Source: Hirudo medicinalis (lineage: Eukaryota; Annelida; Clitellata; Hirudinida; Hirudinidae). From it: DNA of 64,000 nucleotides. The stretch lies in assembly GCA_011800805.1 (NCBI GenBank), contig MPNW01000048.1:856286-920285 (forward strand). Reading direction: 5' to 3'. The notes below the pieces were generated by a model, which worked only from the letters and a program-made list of their open reading frames with translations, had not been told where the DNA came from and did no database searches. Made by a program: the position numbers and the translations under genes. Shown here piece by piece: positions 38,601 through 51,356 of the stretch; positions within the stretch are counted from its first letter, which is position 1; each line of letters starts with the position of its first letter.

Positions 38601-38874
38601 ATTTAATGAGGCTTTATTTTCAGAAGCCCGATGTTATTTGGTGCATTAGGTGGTGCATGATGAAGATTATAATTTTCATGATATCTCTGCTTAATAAGTT
38701 CTCTGATGAGACCCTCCACACCTCAAGACATATTTTAACATGTAATACATTTTTATTTGCCCTTTTTTATTTTTGTCTTTGTACAGTGATCTGTAGCTGA
38801 ATGTTTACGAATCAAAATGTGTTTTCAGGGTTGTCTCCAAGCCACCAAATGTTCGGCAACTGCCTGCTCACTGA
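32680..38874 (+). CDS. CDC14: CDC14 dual-specificity phosphatase
   Basis: Thirteen exons join in phase to 574 aa: 32680-32731, 32835-32925, 33036-33111, 33624-33716, 33947-34026, 34193-34259, 34496-34558, 34710-34797, 36032-36262, 36611-36749, 37039-37294, 37479-37921, 38829-38874. The N-terminal domain shows [19 protein letters not shown] and [13 protein letters not shown]. The catalytic domain shows the acid loop [10 protein letters not shown] and the P-loop HCKAGLGRTG (H278, C279), split by an intron between K and A, then [12 protein letters not shown]. All are near identical to animal CDC14, which removes CDK phosphates at mitotic exit and acts in centrosome, cilium and DNA repair functions. 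The tail is Ser-rich with a short Asn run from AAC repeats (about 37150-37178). The last exon (ending [14 protein letters not shown]) is inferred; without splicing at 37921 the frame stops at 37931. Confidence 0.93.
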
Positions 38875-40966
38875 ACGAACGATCTTCATTCGAGTACTTA
38901 ACATGGAGATTAACATGGAAATGCCAAAAAGTGCCTGCATTATATTTCATTGTGATGGATGTTTTAGGGTTGCCACCTGCATGAAGTCTTCGTCGGGTGG
39001 TCACCGGTCGTGCAAAATTTCATTGATTTGTTATTTTTAAGCTGAGTTAAGGAGTTAATTTGTATCAAATGTGTTGTTCAGAGATGTACAGGAGATGTGC
39101 AATGTCATTGGGAGTTTTTTTTAAATGCGTGTCTTTGGTGTTTTAATGTTCATGTGAAATTGTTCAAGTTTTCCATCTAAGCAATGTTTATCTTCAAGAG
39201 ACATATTTAGGTGTAGTAATTGATTTATTTGTAAATCTCGGGCCTGCGAGAGTGATTCTTAGTTCTTCAAAAGGTTTTGATTTGCAAATAACTGTGAAAC
39301 ATGCCAGAAATCAGTTTTTGGTTTTACTTTGCTTTTGAACGAAATGTCACCTGCATATTTACTTGACGCGAAGCATTTGTGATGTATATTTGGAATCATG
39401 AAATTTTTTTTTTAACTGATTGTTTATATTTCCAATTACATTTCTGTGATGCAATTGTCATCTTTGAAATTTCTAGGTTTGTTTAGATACAATCTATGGA
39501 TCATTTGATGTTGAAATTAACATTTATTTCTGCCATTTTTGTCTGCATATGTAGTTTTTTGATTTTGAGTTTTATGAGGCTTTAAAGTTTAAAATTTTAA
39601 TTATGCAAAGTTTGGAGCTTCTTATCTTTTGTACTATTATGCCTGACTGCTTAATTGACTGAAGGGCATTGCAGTAAATGAGTGGATTACAATCCAATCT
39701 ACCGCACTGCATTCCAACATAACATAGCATTAATTTACAGTGGTTTAAAAAGAATAATGTCTGCGTGATAAACCACTCCTATTTAATTCAGTATCCAAAT
39801 TTCGATAGTCCTATTTTAAATAGTTCCCTTGAATCTGAATATATTGTTTCCTCATCAGGCTTGTTCCGTAGATTAACTACTTCCGTGCTGAAGTAATTAA
39901 TCTTCAGAGCACCCGTTGCTTTCTTTGTACAGCTTACTTTTGTGCCCTCTTGTGGAATAGAAACTGTTTCTGGTGCCCTCGAAGAAACTCACTCGGTGGT
40001 AAATCTTCTATTCCTGTTAATATCTTGAACGTTTCTTTGAGATCACCTCTACTTCTCCTTATTTCTAGTTTTGTTAATTTGCACTTTCTTAAGATTATAA
40101 TCTTAAATCATGTATACATGATAAATTTAAAAAAAAAAGGGCAAGCCAAGTTAAAAAGGTTCAAAACGCTCGGTCAGATCGTGATGAAATTAAACTTTCT
40201 AGTGACGGGTTTAATCCCATTCATCATTTTTCTTAAATTTAATGTGATTTGATCACTCCTTTTATTCATTGGATTTGGGTCTGAGCGGAATCAACGATGT
40301 TTAGTCAAATAGGCAGCAATTCCTTGTCGAATTTTGCTTCAAACACTAGGGTCGAATTCGACAAATGTGCTGGTGGCTTTGAAATTGAGCTTCGAGGAAT
40401 AGATCAACCAGAGATATCAAAGAAAGGTCGTTGCTTTGCTTCGTCACTTTAGAGCGAATGGTTTCCCCTTCGCATAATAAATAAAATGAGAATTATACAT
40501 CTAGAAATGTCTATATATTATACATCTAGAATACATATGTTGTCGTAGGAAATAATTATACACCTGAAACCTTACCGATTAATGATCTTACACCTGTGTA
40601 TTTTGTAGCTTTTAATATTTTGGTTCAGGCTATTTTAGATACATGCAACCTGATATTTGTCTAAAAGAATGAAGTAGAATATTTGTTTATTTATGAATTT
40701 AATTTTTTTTGAAAAATATGTCACGTATTTTATTATTATTCGGATTCATAATTAATTGGGCGTTTGCACCACTCGCCTTCTATTCGCCCAAAAAAATATT
40801 GCGGCGTGTAGGGGTGCGGTGATAGTATCTGATTTTTTTTTATAGTTTACTTTTTTAGATTTGCTTTAGAATTTACAAAGGATTCTGAAATAGTTCAGTT
40901 TTATTTCTGCGGTTCAGCACATCAAGGAGTGCTACTTGGATTGACAGCCTTAATTGAAATTTAACT
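38875..40966. other. Gene-free interval between CDC14 and AP1M
   Basis: 2.1 kb of AT-rich sequence. It presumably starts with the CDC14 3' UTR. A fragment of a non-LTR retrotransposon lies at 39850-40085. Nothing else is recognised, and the AP1M promoter must be near the right end. Confidence 0.65.
39850..40085 (-). mobile_element. Fragment of a non-LTR retrotransposon, pol C-terminus
   Basis: Translated on the minus strand the segment reads RGDLKETFKILTGIEDLPPS, then GHQKQ, then (after frame breaks) FFSTEVVNLRNK. This is the pattern RGDLIE.FKIL.G.. followed by FF..RVV.LWN.LP that closes the reverse-transcriptase ORF of Jockey/CR1-type LINEs. Stops and a frameshift show it is dead, and it is truncated on both sides. 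Confidence 0.75.
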
Positions 40967-43900
40967 ATGTCTTCGTCTGTAGTTTACATCTTGGACCTCA
41001 AAGGAAAGGTAACATCTGAAGTATTTTTATTTAATTCAATTACAATTAATTAAGTAAAATTGTTAATGCGTTCAGGTATTGATTTCACGAAACTATCGTG
41101 GAGATATTGATTCAAATGTCATCGATAAGTTTATGCCACTTGTTATGGAGAAAGAGGAGGAAGGCTGCATAACTCCCATTATACAGCATGGAAATATCTC
41201 ATTTTCTTACATCAAATACAACAACCTCTACTGTATCCTTTAGTGCAATTTAATTATATTTACAGTGACTATAAAAGATGTATATGTAAAGATAACAGTT
41301 GTTAATAATAGTCCTTTACCATAAACACCAGTGGTTTCTGTCACCAAGAAAAATGCTAACATTGTAATGGTATTCCAATTTCTACATAAAATGGTTCAAG
41401 TATGTGATTTTGATTTTTTCATCTGGATAATTATTGAATGCATTTAAAATATGCATTAATTTAATTTTAATTATTATTGTCAACATCATTGGAACAAAGC
41501 TCAAGTTTTATATACTTTAAATTTTGCAAAAGAAATCCTAAATGTTTCATCAAATTATTTGATCTATTTGTCACTGAAGGTATTTTTGGAGTACTTTAAA
41601 GAGTTGGAGGAAGAAAGCATAAGGGATAATTTTGTCATCATCTATGAACTTCTTGATGAACTCATGGACTTTGGTTATCCTCAAACTACAGACAGCAAGA
41701 TCCTTCAAGAGTGATTGACCTCCTAATTTATCTTCTGAATATATGATTATATATGTTGGACCTTAAACATCCGATTTTTTTAAATAAATTTCCAAAACCT
41801 TTAGGTACATCACTCAAGAAGGACATAAACTGGAAATTGCTCCGAAACCCCCGATGGCCGTCACGAATGCCGTGTCATGGAGATCCGAAGGGATTAAATA
41901 TCGTAAGAATGAAGTGTTTCTAGATGTCGTTGAATCTGTCAACTTGCTGGTGAGAAGCATTCACGAAACATTGAATTAATGCACGTCAATGGAGGCGTCG
42001 AAGTGAACTTCTGTCGTTGTTAAGGTCAGTGCCAATGGAAACGTGCTGAGGAGTGAAATTGTTGGAGCCATCAAGATGAGGGTTTACCTCTCAGGAATGC
42101 CTGAATTGAGATTGGGACTGAATGACAAAGTTCTCTTTGAAAGCACAGGAAGTAAGTTTGATGTTCTTAATGCCTTAGAGTTTAAGCTTGAGCCAAATTG
42201 CTGATTTATTAGTCAGGTTCAAGTAACCTTTAACTTATCAATTGGTTATCACTGATGTAATGTAATAAAATGTAACATTTCAAATCTTCAATACTTCAGG
42301 GGGCAAAAGCAAGTCTGTGGAGTTGGAGGACGTGAAGTTCCATCAGTGCGTCAGGTTGTCTCGCTTCGACAATGACAGAACCATTTCGTTCATTCCACCC
42401 GATGGAGAATTTGAACTCATGTCCTACAGGCTGAACACTCATGTGAGCATGTTTGCATAGTGCTGAATTTGTCAAAATTTAATGTTTTTACTTTGTTGAA
42501 AGATTTCCTTTACTTAATGGATATTAAGTGACGCCAGGTAATCGACGTGCTAATGTGTAAAACAGGCAAAACCAGTCGGACTTAAACGTGCTTTCTTTTA
42601 ATAACGTAAACATTTTGGAACATTCTTTTTATTTTAGAATGCTTTTATGCAGTGAAGGTTTTACTAAACTTAAGATTTGATTCTTATCTGCTGAACATTT
42701 GCGGGTTTGAGCTGCATAAGCATGATCGTGAACTTTAATCTGTTCTGTATTTCTATTTAGCCGATCTTTTGAGTGGCTCACGTGTCCATAAGGGATGTGA
42801 AGGAACTATTATTTGATTGACCACGTCCTCAGCATGACTTTTATGAGTAGGATGAGGAAGGAACTATAACTGCCCAACCATTTACATAGTGCGACCAGCC
42901 ACAGGCACTCCTGGTGGTTGTGAACACAATGACTTGCTTTTGTACCATCATTTGGGAAATCATCCCTCTGAGACATGTCGCCCAATTAACAACTTTTAAC
43001 GAAAGATTTGTTAATTATTTAATTTTGTTTTGAAATTACTCAGGTGAAACCCCTCATTTGGGTGGAATCCGTTATAGAGAGACATGCTCACAGCCGAGTT
43101 GAATACATGATCAAGGTATCTTCATCTTTTTTTATATCCCATTCCAAATGTTTACAAATGTTACTTTAACAACAATCAGGCAAAGAGCCAATTCAAGAGG
43201 AGGTCAACTGCCAACAATGTGGAAATAATTGTCCCCGTCCCTGTGGATGCAGACTCCCCAAAGTTCAAGACAACTTGTGGCAGCTGCAAGTACTCACCTG
43301 AGCAGAATGCTGTTATTTGGACCATCAAGTCATTCCCTGTTAGGATGCTGCATCTTTATGAAAACTTAATTGTTTTAATTTTAGTTCTGATGTTTAATAA
43401 CAATTATAATAATATTATAGTGGCTAAGTAATATTTGTCCTTAGTTATTTTAATTGCTAATTTATTATAAGTCTGTCATTGTCAATATCTAAGCTTGGAT
43501 TCTATGAATATCAAGCAGAATTACATTGGCAGTATTATAAAAATGTTATTAATTACTCAGTTAGCAATAATGGAGAATTTACTTTATGCAATTTTTCACA
43601 TTATTTCACATTAAAGGAGTAAATTTAAATTCAGGGTGGCAAGGATTACTTGATGAGGGCTCACTTTGGGTTGCCGAGTGTCACGGCAGAGGACTTGGAA
43701 GGCAAGCCTCCCATCCATGTTCATTTTGAAATTCCCTACTTCACTGTCTCTGGAGTACAGGTCTGATGATCGTATTTTATGAATCTTGTTAATATTTACA
43801 CCCAAACCAATGTTACATACAATTTCTGGCTGCTTTACTTTAAATGTACGAAAGTTTAGCTTGTTCACATAATTTTAATTTCATATGATTTACCTCTACA

Positions 43901-44024
43901 TTTGAAGCAACTTCACTTTTGATAGGTTCGCTACCTGAAAATCATCGAGAAGAGTGGCTACCAGGCTTTACCCTGGGTGAGGTACATCACGCAGAACGGT
44001 GACTACCAACTCCGCACACAATGA
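40967..44024 (+). CDS. AP1M: AP-1 complex subunit mu (clathrin adaptor)
   Basis: Eleven exons join in phase to 422 aa, against 423 in human AP1M1: 40967-41008, 41076-41232, 41332-41399, 41580-41710, 41805-41949, 42025-42151, 42300-42442, 43044-43115, 43180-43338, 43635-43760, 43926-44024. The longin domain (about 1-140) shows [10 protein letters not shown] and [20 protein letters not shown]. The mu homology domain shows [58 protein letters not shown] and the closing [13 protein letters not shown]. The protein recognises YxxPhi and dileucine sorting signals at the trans-Golgi network and endosomes. High identity along the whole length makes orthology secure. mu1A versus mu1B is a vertebrate distinction and does not apply. 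Confidence 0.97.
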
Positions 44025-44887
44025 ACTGCGGGAACTAAACCAATAAATTCCTTAGACTCCATTTGTAATCACCGACTTCTGATTGATATTTACGTCCGAT
44101 TGATTCTCGCACCGATTGACAATAAAATGATAACCACCATGAGCTTTGTAATTTTGTATTTGCAATCGACTGAAGATTTTAGTGTCAATCAAATATAGCC
44201 AGTATAAAACAAATCAGCACAAGGATCACATGAACCTCTTTGATGCTTAATAACAACAGTGATTTCCAGTGGCAACGTGGCCTTCCTGTTAAAAAAAATT
44301 TCAAGCAGCAGGAAAAATATTTTCACAAAAATACCAATCCATCTAATCTAGACAGGCGACAAGCAGTGTTGACAGAAGCTGCGGAGACAGGAAAATTCAA
44401 AAATGAAATTCTAGGTGGAACGACGCGTCGGCGAAATAAGCGGCAAAAAACATGGAATGATTGAAAAATAAATAAGTGTGCAGTGATGAGGGAGTGAACA
44501 AAGTTGAAATGTCAAGCTGATTGAAACAAAGTGAACTCGTTGATTGATTGCATCAGCCTCCTTAAAACTAACTGAGTACAAGAAAATACAATCAAACAAT
44601 CCTCATTCAAGTCCAAAAGTGCATTAAGTCCCTTCACAAACAATCTGAAAGTTTGAGCGGAATTTCTAAACATTTAAGCCCCGTAATGGGAAACGCGAAC
44701 GATGCTCCCGTCGGCATTGGAATTAATTGTTGAGCTCCGATGAATGACGACCAGAGTGGAATAATAACTCAGGAAAAGATATGAACTTGCTAACGTTCGA
44801 CTTACGCGATTTCAAAGTTGTGCAAAATTAATACTAAAAAGTCATTAACTCAGAATATAGCAAATGAAATCACACAGATTGAAAGAG
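44025..44887. other. Convergent interval between AP1M and PHACTR
   Basis: 860 bp between the stops of two convergent genes. It contains a plus-strand frame of 74 codons (44240-44464) after a possible acceptor TTCCAG at about 44270. The frame is Lys/Arg-rich and ends RRRNKRQKTWND, but no upstream exon or family match is visible, so I do not call it a gene. The true last PHACTR exon may also lie here at about 44680-44710 (see findings). Confidence 0.5.
44042..44047 (+). terminator. Poly(A) signal of AP1M
   Basis: AATAAA 18 bases after the AP1M stop codon. A further AATAAA follows at about 44122. Confidence 0.7.
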
Positions 44888-47800
44888 CTAAAAAACTAAA
44901 CTTCCCAGTTGGGTGATCACATGTGGATTGCATATTAAGTCATGGCCTGTGATACCTGTCAGAAAGTATAATTTGTTACCATTATAACTGCGGCTATTAA
45001 TAACACTGACATCGCCATCGAATGCTCGCCTCGTCAGGTGTTGGCTCTCTTCGTGAACTGTCATCTCCGTTCTCTTGAACTCATTCAACTCTTTCCTTAT
45101 GGCAGCCTGAAACAACAAATGTTTGAGGTGATGACACCATCAATGGTGAGGGGAAATGGCACTTTTTTTACTCTAATAAATCTAAATTCTGTATTTTTCC
45201 AAGCATCTTTTATTTGGGCAATTAAGGGCCAAGACGAGGGCAGACTTTTTAAAATTCATAATTTTGTTTAATTATGATTTATTTTATGATTATTGCATAA
45301 CCTTATCCCTTGGGGTTAGCCTAGTCCATGGCTTGTCTGCTTTTCGGTCGTAGGGCTCGGCCTCGGTGACCTCGACGTAATCGCTGAACTTTATGATTTT
45401 CCTCTCTTTCAATTCATCAATTGTTGGCCTAAAACTCAACTGACAACAAATCACAATAGATTAACTAACAAGTTGAGTAAAGGAATGAGTATTTAAGTTG
45501 TTTAGCAGTCACATTGCTAGCTATGAAGCAAATCAATCAAAACATTCAGTTCAATCTATCAGTATTAAAAAACTGCTAGTGCACAAATGAATAATCGCAC
45601 CAATTAACCTTTCTAAGCAGTGTCCTCTTTCTTTCCTCCAGTTCTCTCTCCAACTCTTCGGGTGTTTGTTCTTGAATAAATTATAAACAAATTTAATTTG
45701 TCGAGTCAGCTCGGAGGATTTGCGTTCCTGCGTGCGGCAGTAATGGCAACAATGGTCTTAATGCGGTGCAGCCCAGCTTGCACTATCAAATGACAAAAAG
45801 TGCCTCTGGCACCATGCATGTGGTGCTATACAAATGAAACGCATTTAAATTTAAATGCTCTAACATAGAATATACTGCTGACTTTAAAATGATACCTATA
45901 TAATTTTTTCTTTAAATTATTAAAAATATTTGGAAAATTCCACAAAAGTGGTTCATTTAAGTTTTCCTTCCTATTGCAATATTCATAATGTTGTTGATTG
46001 ACATATTTCAGCAATAAACTTATGAACTTATTCATTGCAGTAACAAAAAAACTTAATCAGATTTGATGAAAAAAAACAAAGTCTGACAAAAAGAAGACAT
46101 TTTAAAGCAACTCACTCAACAAAATGTGTTTGTTCTCAAGATCTTCGGCAGTTGGTCTCAGACTGAGCCGTCTAAAAGTAATTTACATCATTTTCAGAGC
46201 AAACACTTTGTAGCACTGAAAAACTATCTCTCCTATTTCATAAGCATTGCTATTTATTATTTGTTACAATTTGTAAAATATGTACACATATTCTTTTTAT
46301 ATATATTATTTTAAACATTTCAATGGAATGTATTCCCTTAAATTGAAAATATACCAACATCTAGTTAAGACTCAATATTCACCCAAAAATGAAAATCAAA
46401 TGTAAAAATATAATTTGGCATTAAAGCTAAAAAAAAATAAAATTTCATCTGGCACACAAAAAAACATTGGCAGAAATGACGATGAAATTGTGACAAACCA
46501 GAGAATTGCAGTTAAAATGTGCCTGTCGGCAAACATGGCAAACCACTTGCACGGATCGAGATCACGAGACAATGGCGACAATGGCTCACCTGTCCAGCTT
46601 TGTTTCTATGCTAATACGTGCCTCCATGCGATCCTGCTCTGAACTCTCCGGTATGATGTTCCTTTCCACCAACTCCCCCCTCGGTGGTCGCTGACTTATC
46701 AACCTTGCCAGACTGTCTGACCTTCTCAGTCTTGCTTCTGCACGTAACAATTTAATGGTAATTATGTTTTAATGGTAACGACGACACGTCTTTCTTACGA
46801 GCGCGACGACAGAACAATCCGAGACTTATGATCTACGAGACGTACCGAGCTCTTCGGCGGTCAGCGTGCAATCGTCGGGAATGTTGGGCAGAACTCTGAC
46901 GGCTCCAGGAACATCGTTTTCTTTTCCCGACTCTATTCTTGAAGCATCCATGAATCTTCTGATATAGGAAATGTGATTTCAAGAGGCATTTAATAAATAA
47001 ATAAATAAATAAATGAAGAATAATAAACTAAAATGAGTTTAACATGAAAGGATAAAAAACATAAGTTTAACATGGCATTAGATTACAAAATTATAAGAAT
47101 AATTTCAAATAAAAATATAGTTAATGAGAATAATTACCAGTGGAGAATTAATATTAAATCTGAATCACTGTAAAGAAACCCCTTACATAATAACCTTCTA
47201 TTTTGGACCTCTGCTTGGGCAATAAAGAACATTCAATCTCAATATTGTGATCTCTAACATCACCACCATCATCATCATAACAGCTCCTCTCATGTACTTG
47301 CTTATTGATAGCAATACAAGACCATTATTATGACAAACACATAAGCTGAGCTCATTTTCTTTCATTAGAACCAATTTTGGTTGGCACGGATTTGGAGAAG
47401 ACATCATTATTTTTTAGTTTTGAAGTGAATTTTTATGAGAAATCCCTTAAAATATATTGAAGTTAATGTAGAGAAATTGTCATTTACTCAAAAATTATAT
47501 GTTTCTAGATAAAACAAAATTATGATACAGAATTTGAATTTCTTAAACCCTGACAAAGCATCAATTTCTGATGGATAGCAACTTATTCACACATACATGC
47601 ACTAAAACCTGCAGCAGCAACTCACAGAGGCAAAATGGGCTTAGGCGCCACTTTGGGTGGAATTTTTGGGGTTGCTATTGGACTTGATTTTGCTGTGACC
47701 TTGACACATTGAAGAGAAGGGCTAGAATCACTTCCTTCGTGGCCTGCTCCACACATCTGCTTCTGGAGAAGTTCCTTAGATTTTGCGCCCTTCATGGCAC

Positions 47801-49498
47801 TTCTTAATGGCTGCTTTGAAAGGTCGGGTTCATGAACTACGACCTCTTCGTAGCCATCCGGGCAGTCTTCTGCTTCGTTTGCAATCCAACCCTGGTGGGA
47901 CATGGCAAAATGGCTTGAAGTCATGTTGACTGGCTCACTTGTCGAATAGCAAGATGGCTGGGCAGAAGTTGTGGTTGTTTCTGGCAATTAATAAATTGTG
48001 TTAATTATTTCAGATGTATATATCTAATATTTCTAATATAAAAAAAATCACTAACAATGAGTACTTAATGTAATTTGAACAGAACAAAAGCTTCTAGCTG
48101 AAAATATTCAGCATAAATAAATTTTTAGAAAAGAAAATCAAACAAAAATAATAATCCTGCACATCAATTTAAAAAAGCAATAGAAAATATTTTAAAACCA
48201 TACTTAAAGGCCAATAGAAAAATAGATTACCAAAACCATAAAATCTCAAACAAAAATGTGGGAATAAAGGAAAGAGATGTGAAACTAAGAGCAAGAAATT
48301 ATGACTTGGAACTTGAATTTCTCGAATCCTGCCAAAATATCAAGTAAACCTTGAATTCCTTTGCAAACTTTGGGACTGAGAGTTGTAGAGCCTGAGGATT
48401 TTGATGAGTGAGTCCTTTCAGAGGAGGCAGCCCTCCTGTGCTGCAACATGCGAGATGCCAGGCAGCTGGAATCGGTGGAATTGCTTCTCACCACTCCGAG
48501 GAAACTCTTGGAGTTCTTGCTGCCGACAGAAGCGTTGTGGCGCTTCGGGGGATTCGGGGGCAGGGAAAGAGGGGCAAGCTGGGCGGGCTTGCCGTGCTTA
48601 CAATCGGTCGAGGCCGCGGAGAAGTTGTAGCTCGGTAAGCTGAGTCGTTGTCGGAGAGTATGAACGGAGGACGAGTACAATTTATGAGCGATGGGAAGAG
48701 ATCGAGACAGAGAAGATGACTGCACAGGAGTTGACTTGCTCATGTGGAAGATAGAAGATGTAGCAAATGCTGTCGTCACACGTGGGCATGCAATAAATAT
48801 ATTCACGATCAATACCGTTGCATGACAATTGCTAGTTAAAGATCGGATTGAGCCAAATCTTTAAAAGCACCTTTTTGGGATATTAAATACAAAAGACAAG
48901 CAAAAAGACAATACTAGCAACTTATATAATATCAATTGAAATGTCAATAATATTAATAAACTTATTAAAGACATTGTCAGTATTACACAAATACAAATGA
49001 CAACGACTAAGAATCTGATGATGATAAGTATAAAATGCATAAAAGATGAGTTCAACGATAAGCCATGCAGGGATGAAAGTCGTCTGCTCACCACTGACGA
49101 GCGGAGTCGAATGGCTCGACGTGAGGATGACATTGCATCCGCTTCCTCCGTTGCTGAAATTCTGAATGTTCTGGTCGGAGGAGGGTTGCATCTCTGCCGG
49201 AGTGCTCGGGTTGGCCGGAGAAAGATCCAACGTTGCATTGAAGTATATGGGATCATCCACACCTTGTCAACATGCAAATAACGTATGAATGACACGTGAA
49301 TAATAAACCAATTTAATATCACAATTTCATAATGTAATTAAACATTGCCAAACTTCAATATTTTAGTACTTAACAAAATCTAGAAATAACATGTAATTTA
49401 TTATTTGACATATATATATGTATACACATATATATATATATATATATATAATTATATAATTATATAAACTAATAATATATGTATATATATATATATAT

Positions 49499-49529
<31 letters not shown>

Positions 49530-49980
49530 TATTAGTAAAACTTATTCAGCTCAGTAATCCAAGGCAGGTCTTGGCCAACATAAGATTGCCTAACAGCACT
49601 AAGAATTAACAACAAATTATTTAAAAATAAAACTACTCGAAGTCTCAAGATTACAGTTGCAATAAGCCGCGTAATAACGAGAAACATACGACTCGACCAT
49701 TAAAACAGAATTGATAATGATCTCGTTCAAACCGGCATGCGAGTCGTTATTAGATGCAACTTTGCATGAGCGCTCGGGCAGTGTCTCGACTTCCTTTAGG
49801 ACTCCTCTCCTGATCAACTCCTCTTTGCTAACTCTCTGAGATATTTTCTTCTCCAGTGCTTCAATAATAATTTGGTAATAATAAATAATGAAATGTAAGT
49901 AATTATTAGTGGAATTTTTTAAAATTTGTTGTTGAAAATGATCATGTTGAATTTCAACAATAACAATTACAATAACAATA

Positions 49981-50034
<54 letters not shown>

Positions 50035-50319
50035 GATGATAATGATAACAATAAATCACATCCTAAATAAATCCTTGACCAGCAAAACTTCAACGTTTTT
50101 GCTTTAAATTCCTAGTAATAAACATTGTAATAACATCCTATTAATCAAACTCATTGAAATGAACTCACTAGTAACTCTCTTCTCAATTTTTTCACTCTGC
50201 TTCTTTTTTCTGTTCCACTTCCAAGGTCTGAATATCTTCCCCAGAGTGGACTTCATGGTTTTTGATTCGACCGAAGGAGAGTCACTCATCGTGACGACCG
50301 AGGATGAATCCATGATCAC
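44888..50319 (-). CDS. PHACTR: PHACTR, phosphatase and actin regulator
   Basis: Eleven exons on the minus strand join in phase to about 652 aa: 50169-50319, 49733-49858, 49092-49262, 48350-48769, 47626-47980, 46846-46958, 46590-46737, 46116-46171, 45609-45670, 45302-45439, 44888-45106. The N-terminus ([15 protein letters not shown]) and the first RPEL motif ([20 protein letters not shown]) match the family. Three further RPEL motifs follow: [32 protein letters not shown] and [16 protein letters not shown]. Next come [27 protein letters not shown] and HEESQHLTR, the region through which PHACTRs hold PP1. RPEL motifs bind G-actin and couple PP1 targeting to actin state. The middle (about 90-440) is low-complexity. 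The last exon after HLTR is odd: the family ends in RFHRP, this frame runs on for about 47 unrelated residues. Confidence 0.9.
49395..49530. repeat. TA-rich microsatellite
   Basis: Alternating (TA)n runs with ATGTATACACATATAT interruptions in a PHACTR intron. Confidence 0.9.
49980..50034. repeat. (AAT)n microsatellite
   Basis: About eighteen AAT units in the first PHACTR intron. Confidence 0.9.
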
Positions 50320-51356
50320 AGTTTAAAGTTCACTGTTTTAAATTTAATGGTGAAACCTTTTTCAACAACACTAAAAGTCAAATTGGCCATTATTGTCATC
50401 TTATATTGGATCTTATTTTGGGTGTCTCTAAAATTGCCAAAAAGCAACTACAGGAGATTGAAAATAGGCTTGTACTTAAATTCATATCCCTAATGCAATC
50501 AAAATCATAAGACGCTAAATATTAAGGAATATTTATTATAAGTAATAAAAAGTCACTAAATCCAATCTCATTCACACTAATTATGTTTGGCATTTGAAGA
50601 ACTAAGAATAATTAAATCACGTCATTATTAAAGGCAATTGAAAGAGAAGAAATCAACCTTTATTGATTTGTTTAAACCTTAAGGAAACAATTATTTTACG
50701 CAAACATTTCGCGAAGAATCCGAAATGCGAATATCATGTTATATCTGCCAGCAACAAATTACAGATTTATTATTCATCCCAATACAAGCTCTTTAATGTC
50801 CATCATTGAAAATGGATCACTTGGGGGAAGCAAAAGCCAAGACAGAGGAACGAATCTTATTATCGCGTTTTAACAACAACATAGACCGCTTAACTGCTCA
50901 CTCGCTCGAGGTTAACTTTCTTTGCTTATTATGATGTTGCTAATGCTGTGGAAGTGCGTGTTGGCCGCTGATGTGTCGGGAGTGATGACTGTGGGGTTAG
51001 TATTTGTTCTGATTATTTTACTCTGAAGTATGTCAATTAAATATCTCTGTTTGGTCATGTGCCGTGGCCGTTCTAATTTTAAATGGTTCAGTATAATATT
51101 ATTTAGATGAACAGTAGTAGTAGTATTTTATTAATGTCCTCAGCATAACGTGATGAATAGGACAAATGAACATCTGATGAGCTGGTATATATACAATCCA
51201 CCTTGATGTACATTGATTAGTTTTTAAAAGTAAATATTGAAAAATAATGATTTAATGGAAAGATATATATTGTCTAATGTATCCCGCTTTTAACAATATT
51301 TTCCTTATTGTTGGAATTCAAATCAAATCATCTTTTTCAGACTGACACTGGAAAAT
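50320..51356. other. Divergent interval between PHACTR and ALG11
   Basis: 1.0 kb between two divergently transcribed genes, hence the likely site of both promoters. No coding sequence, TATA box or strong repeat is evident. A short AGTAGT run is at about 51110. Confidence 0.6.

Noticed and set aside
39950..40252. Plus-strand 100-codon frame
   Set aside because: It is the antisense shadow of the LINE fragment read on the minus strand.
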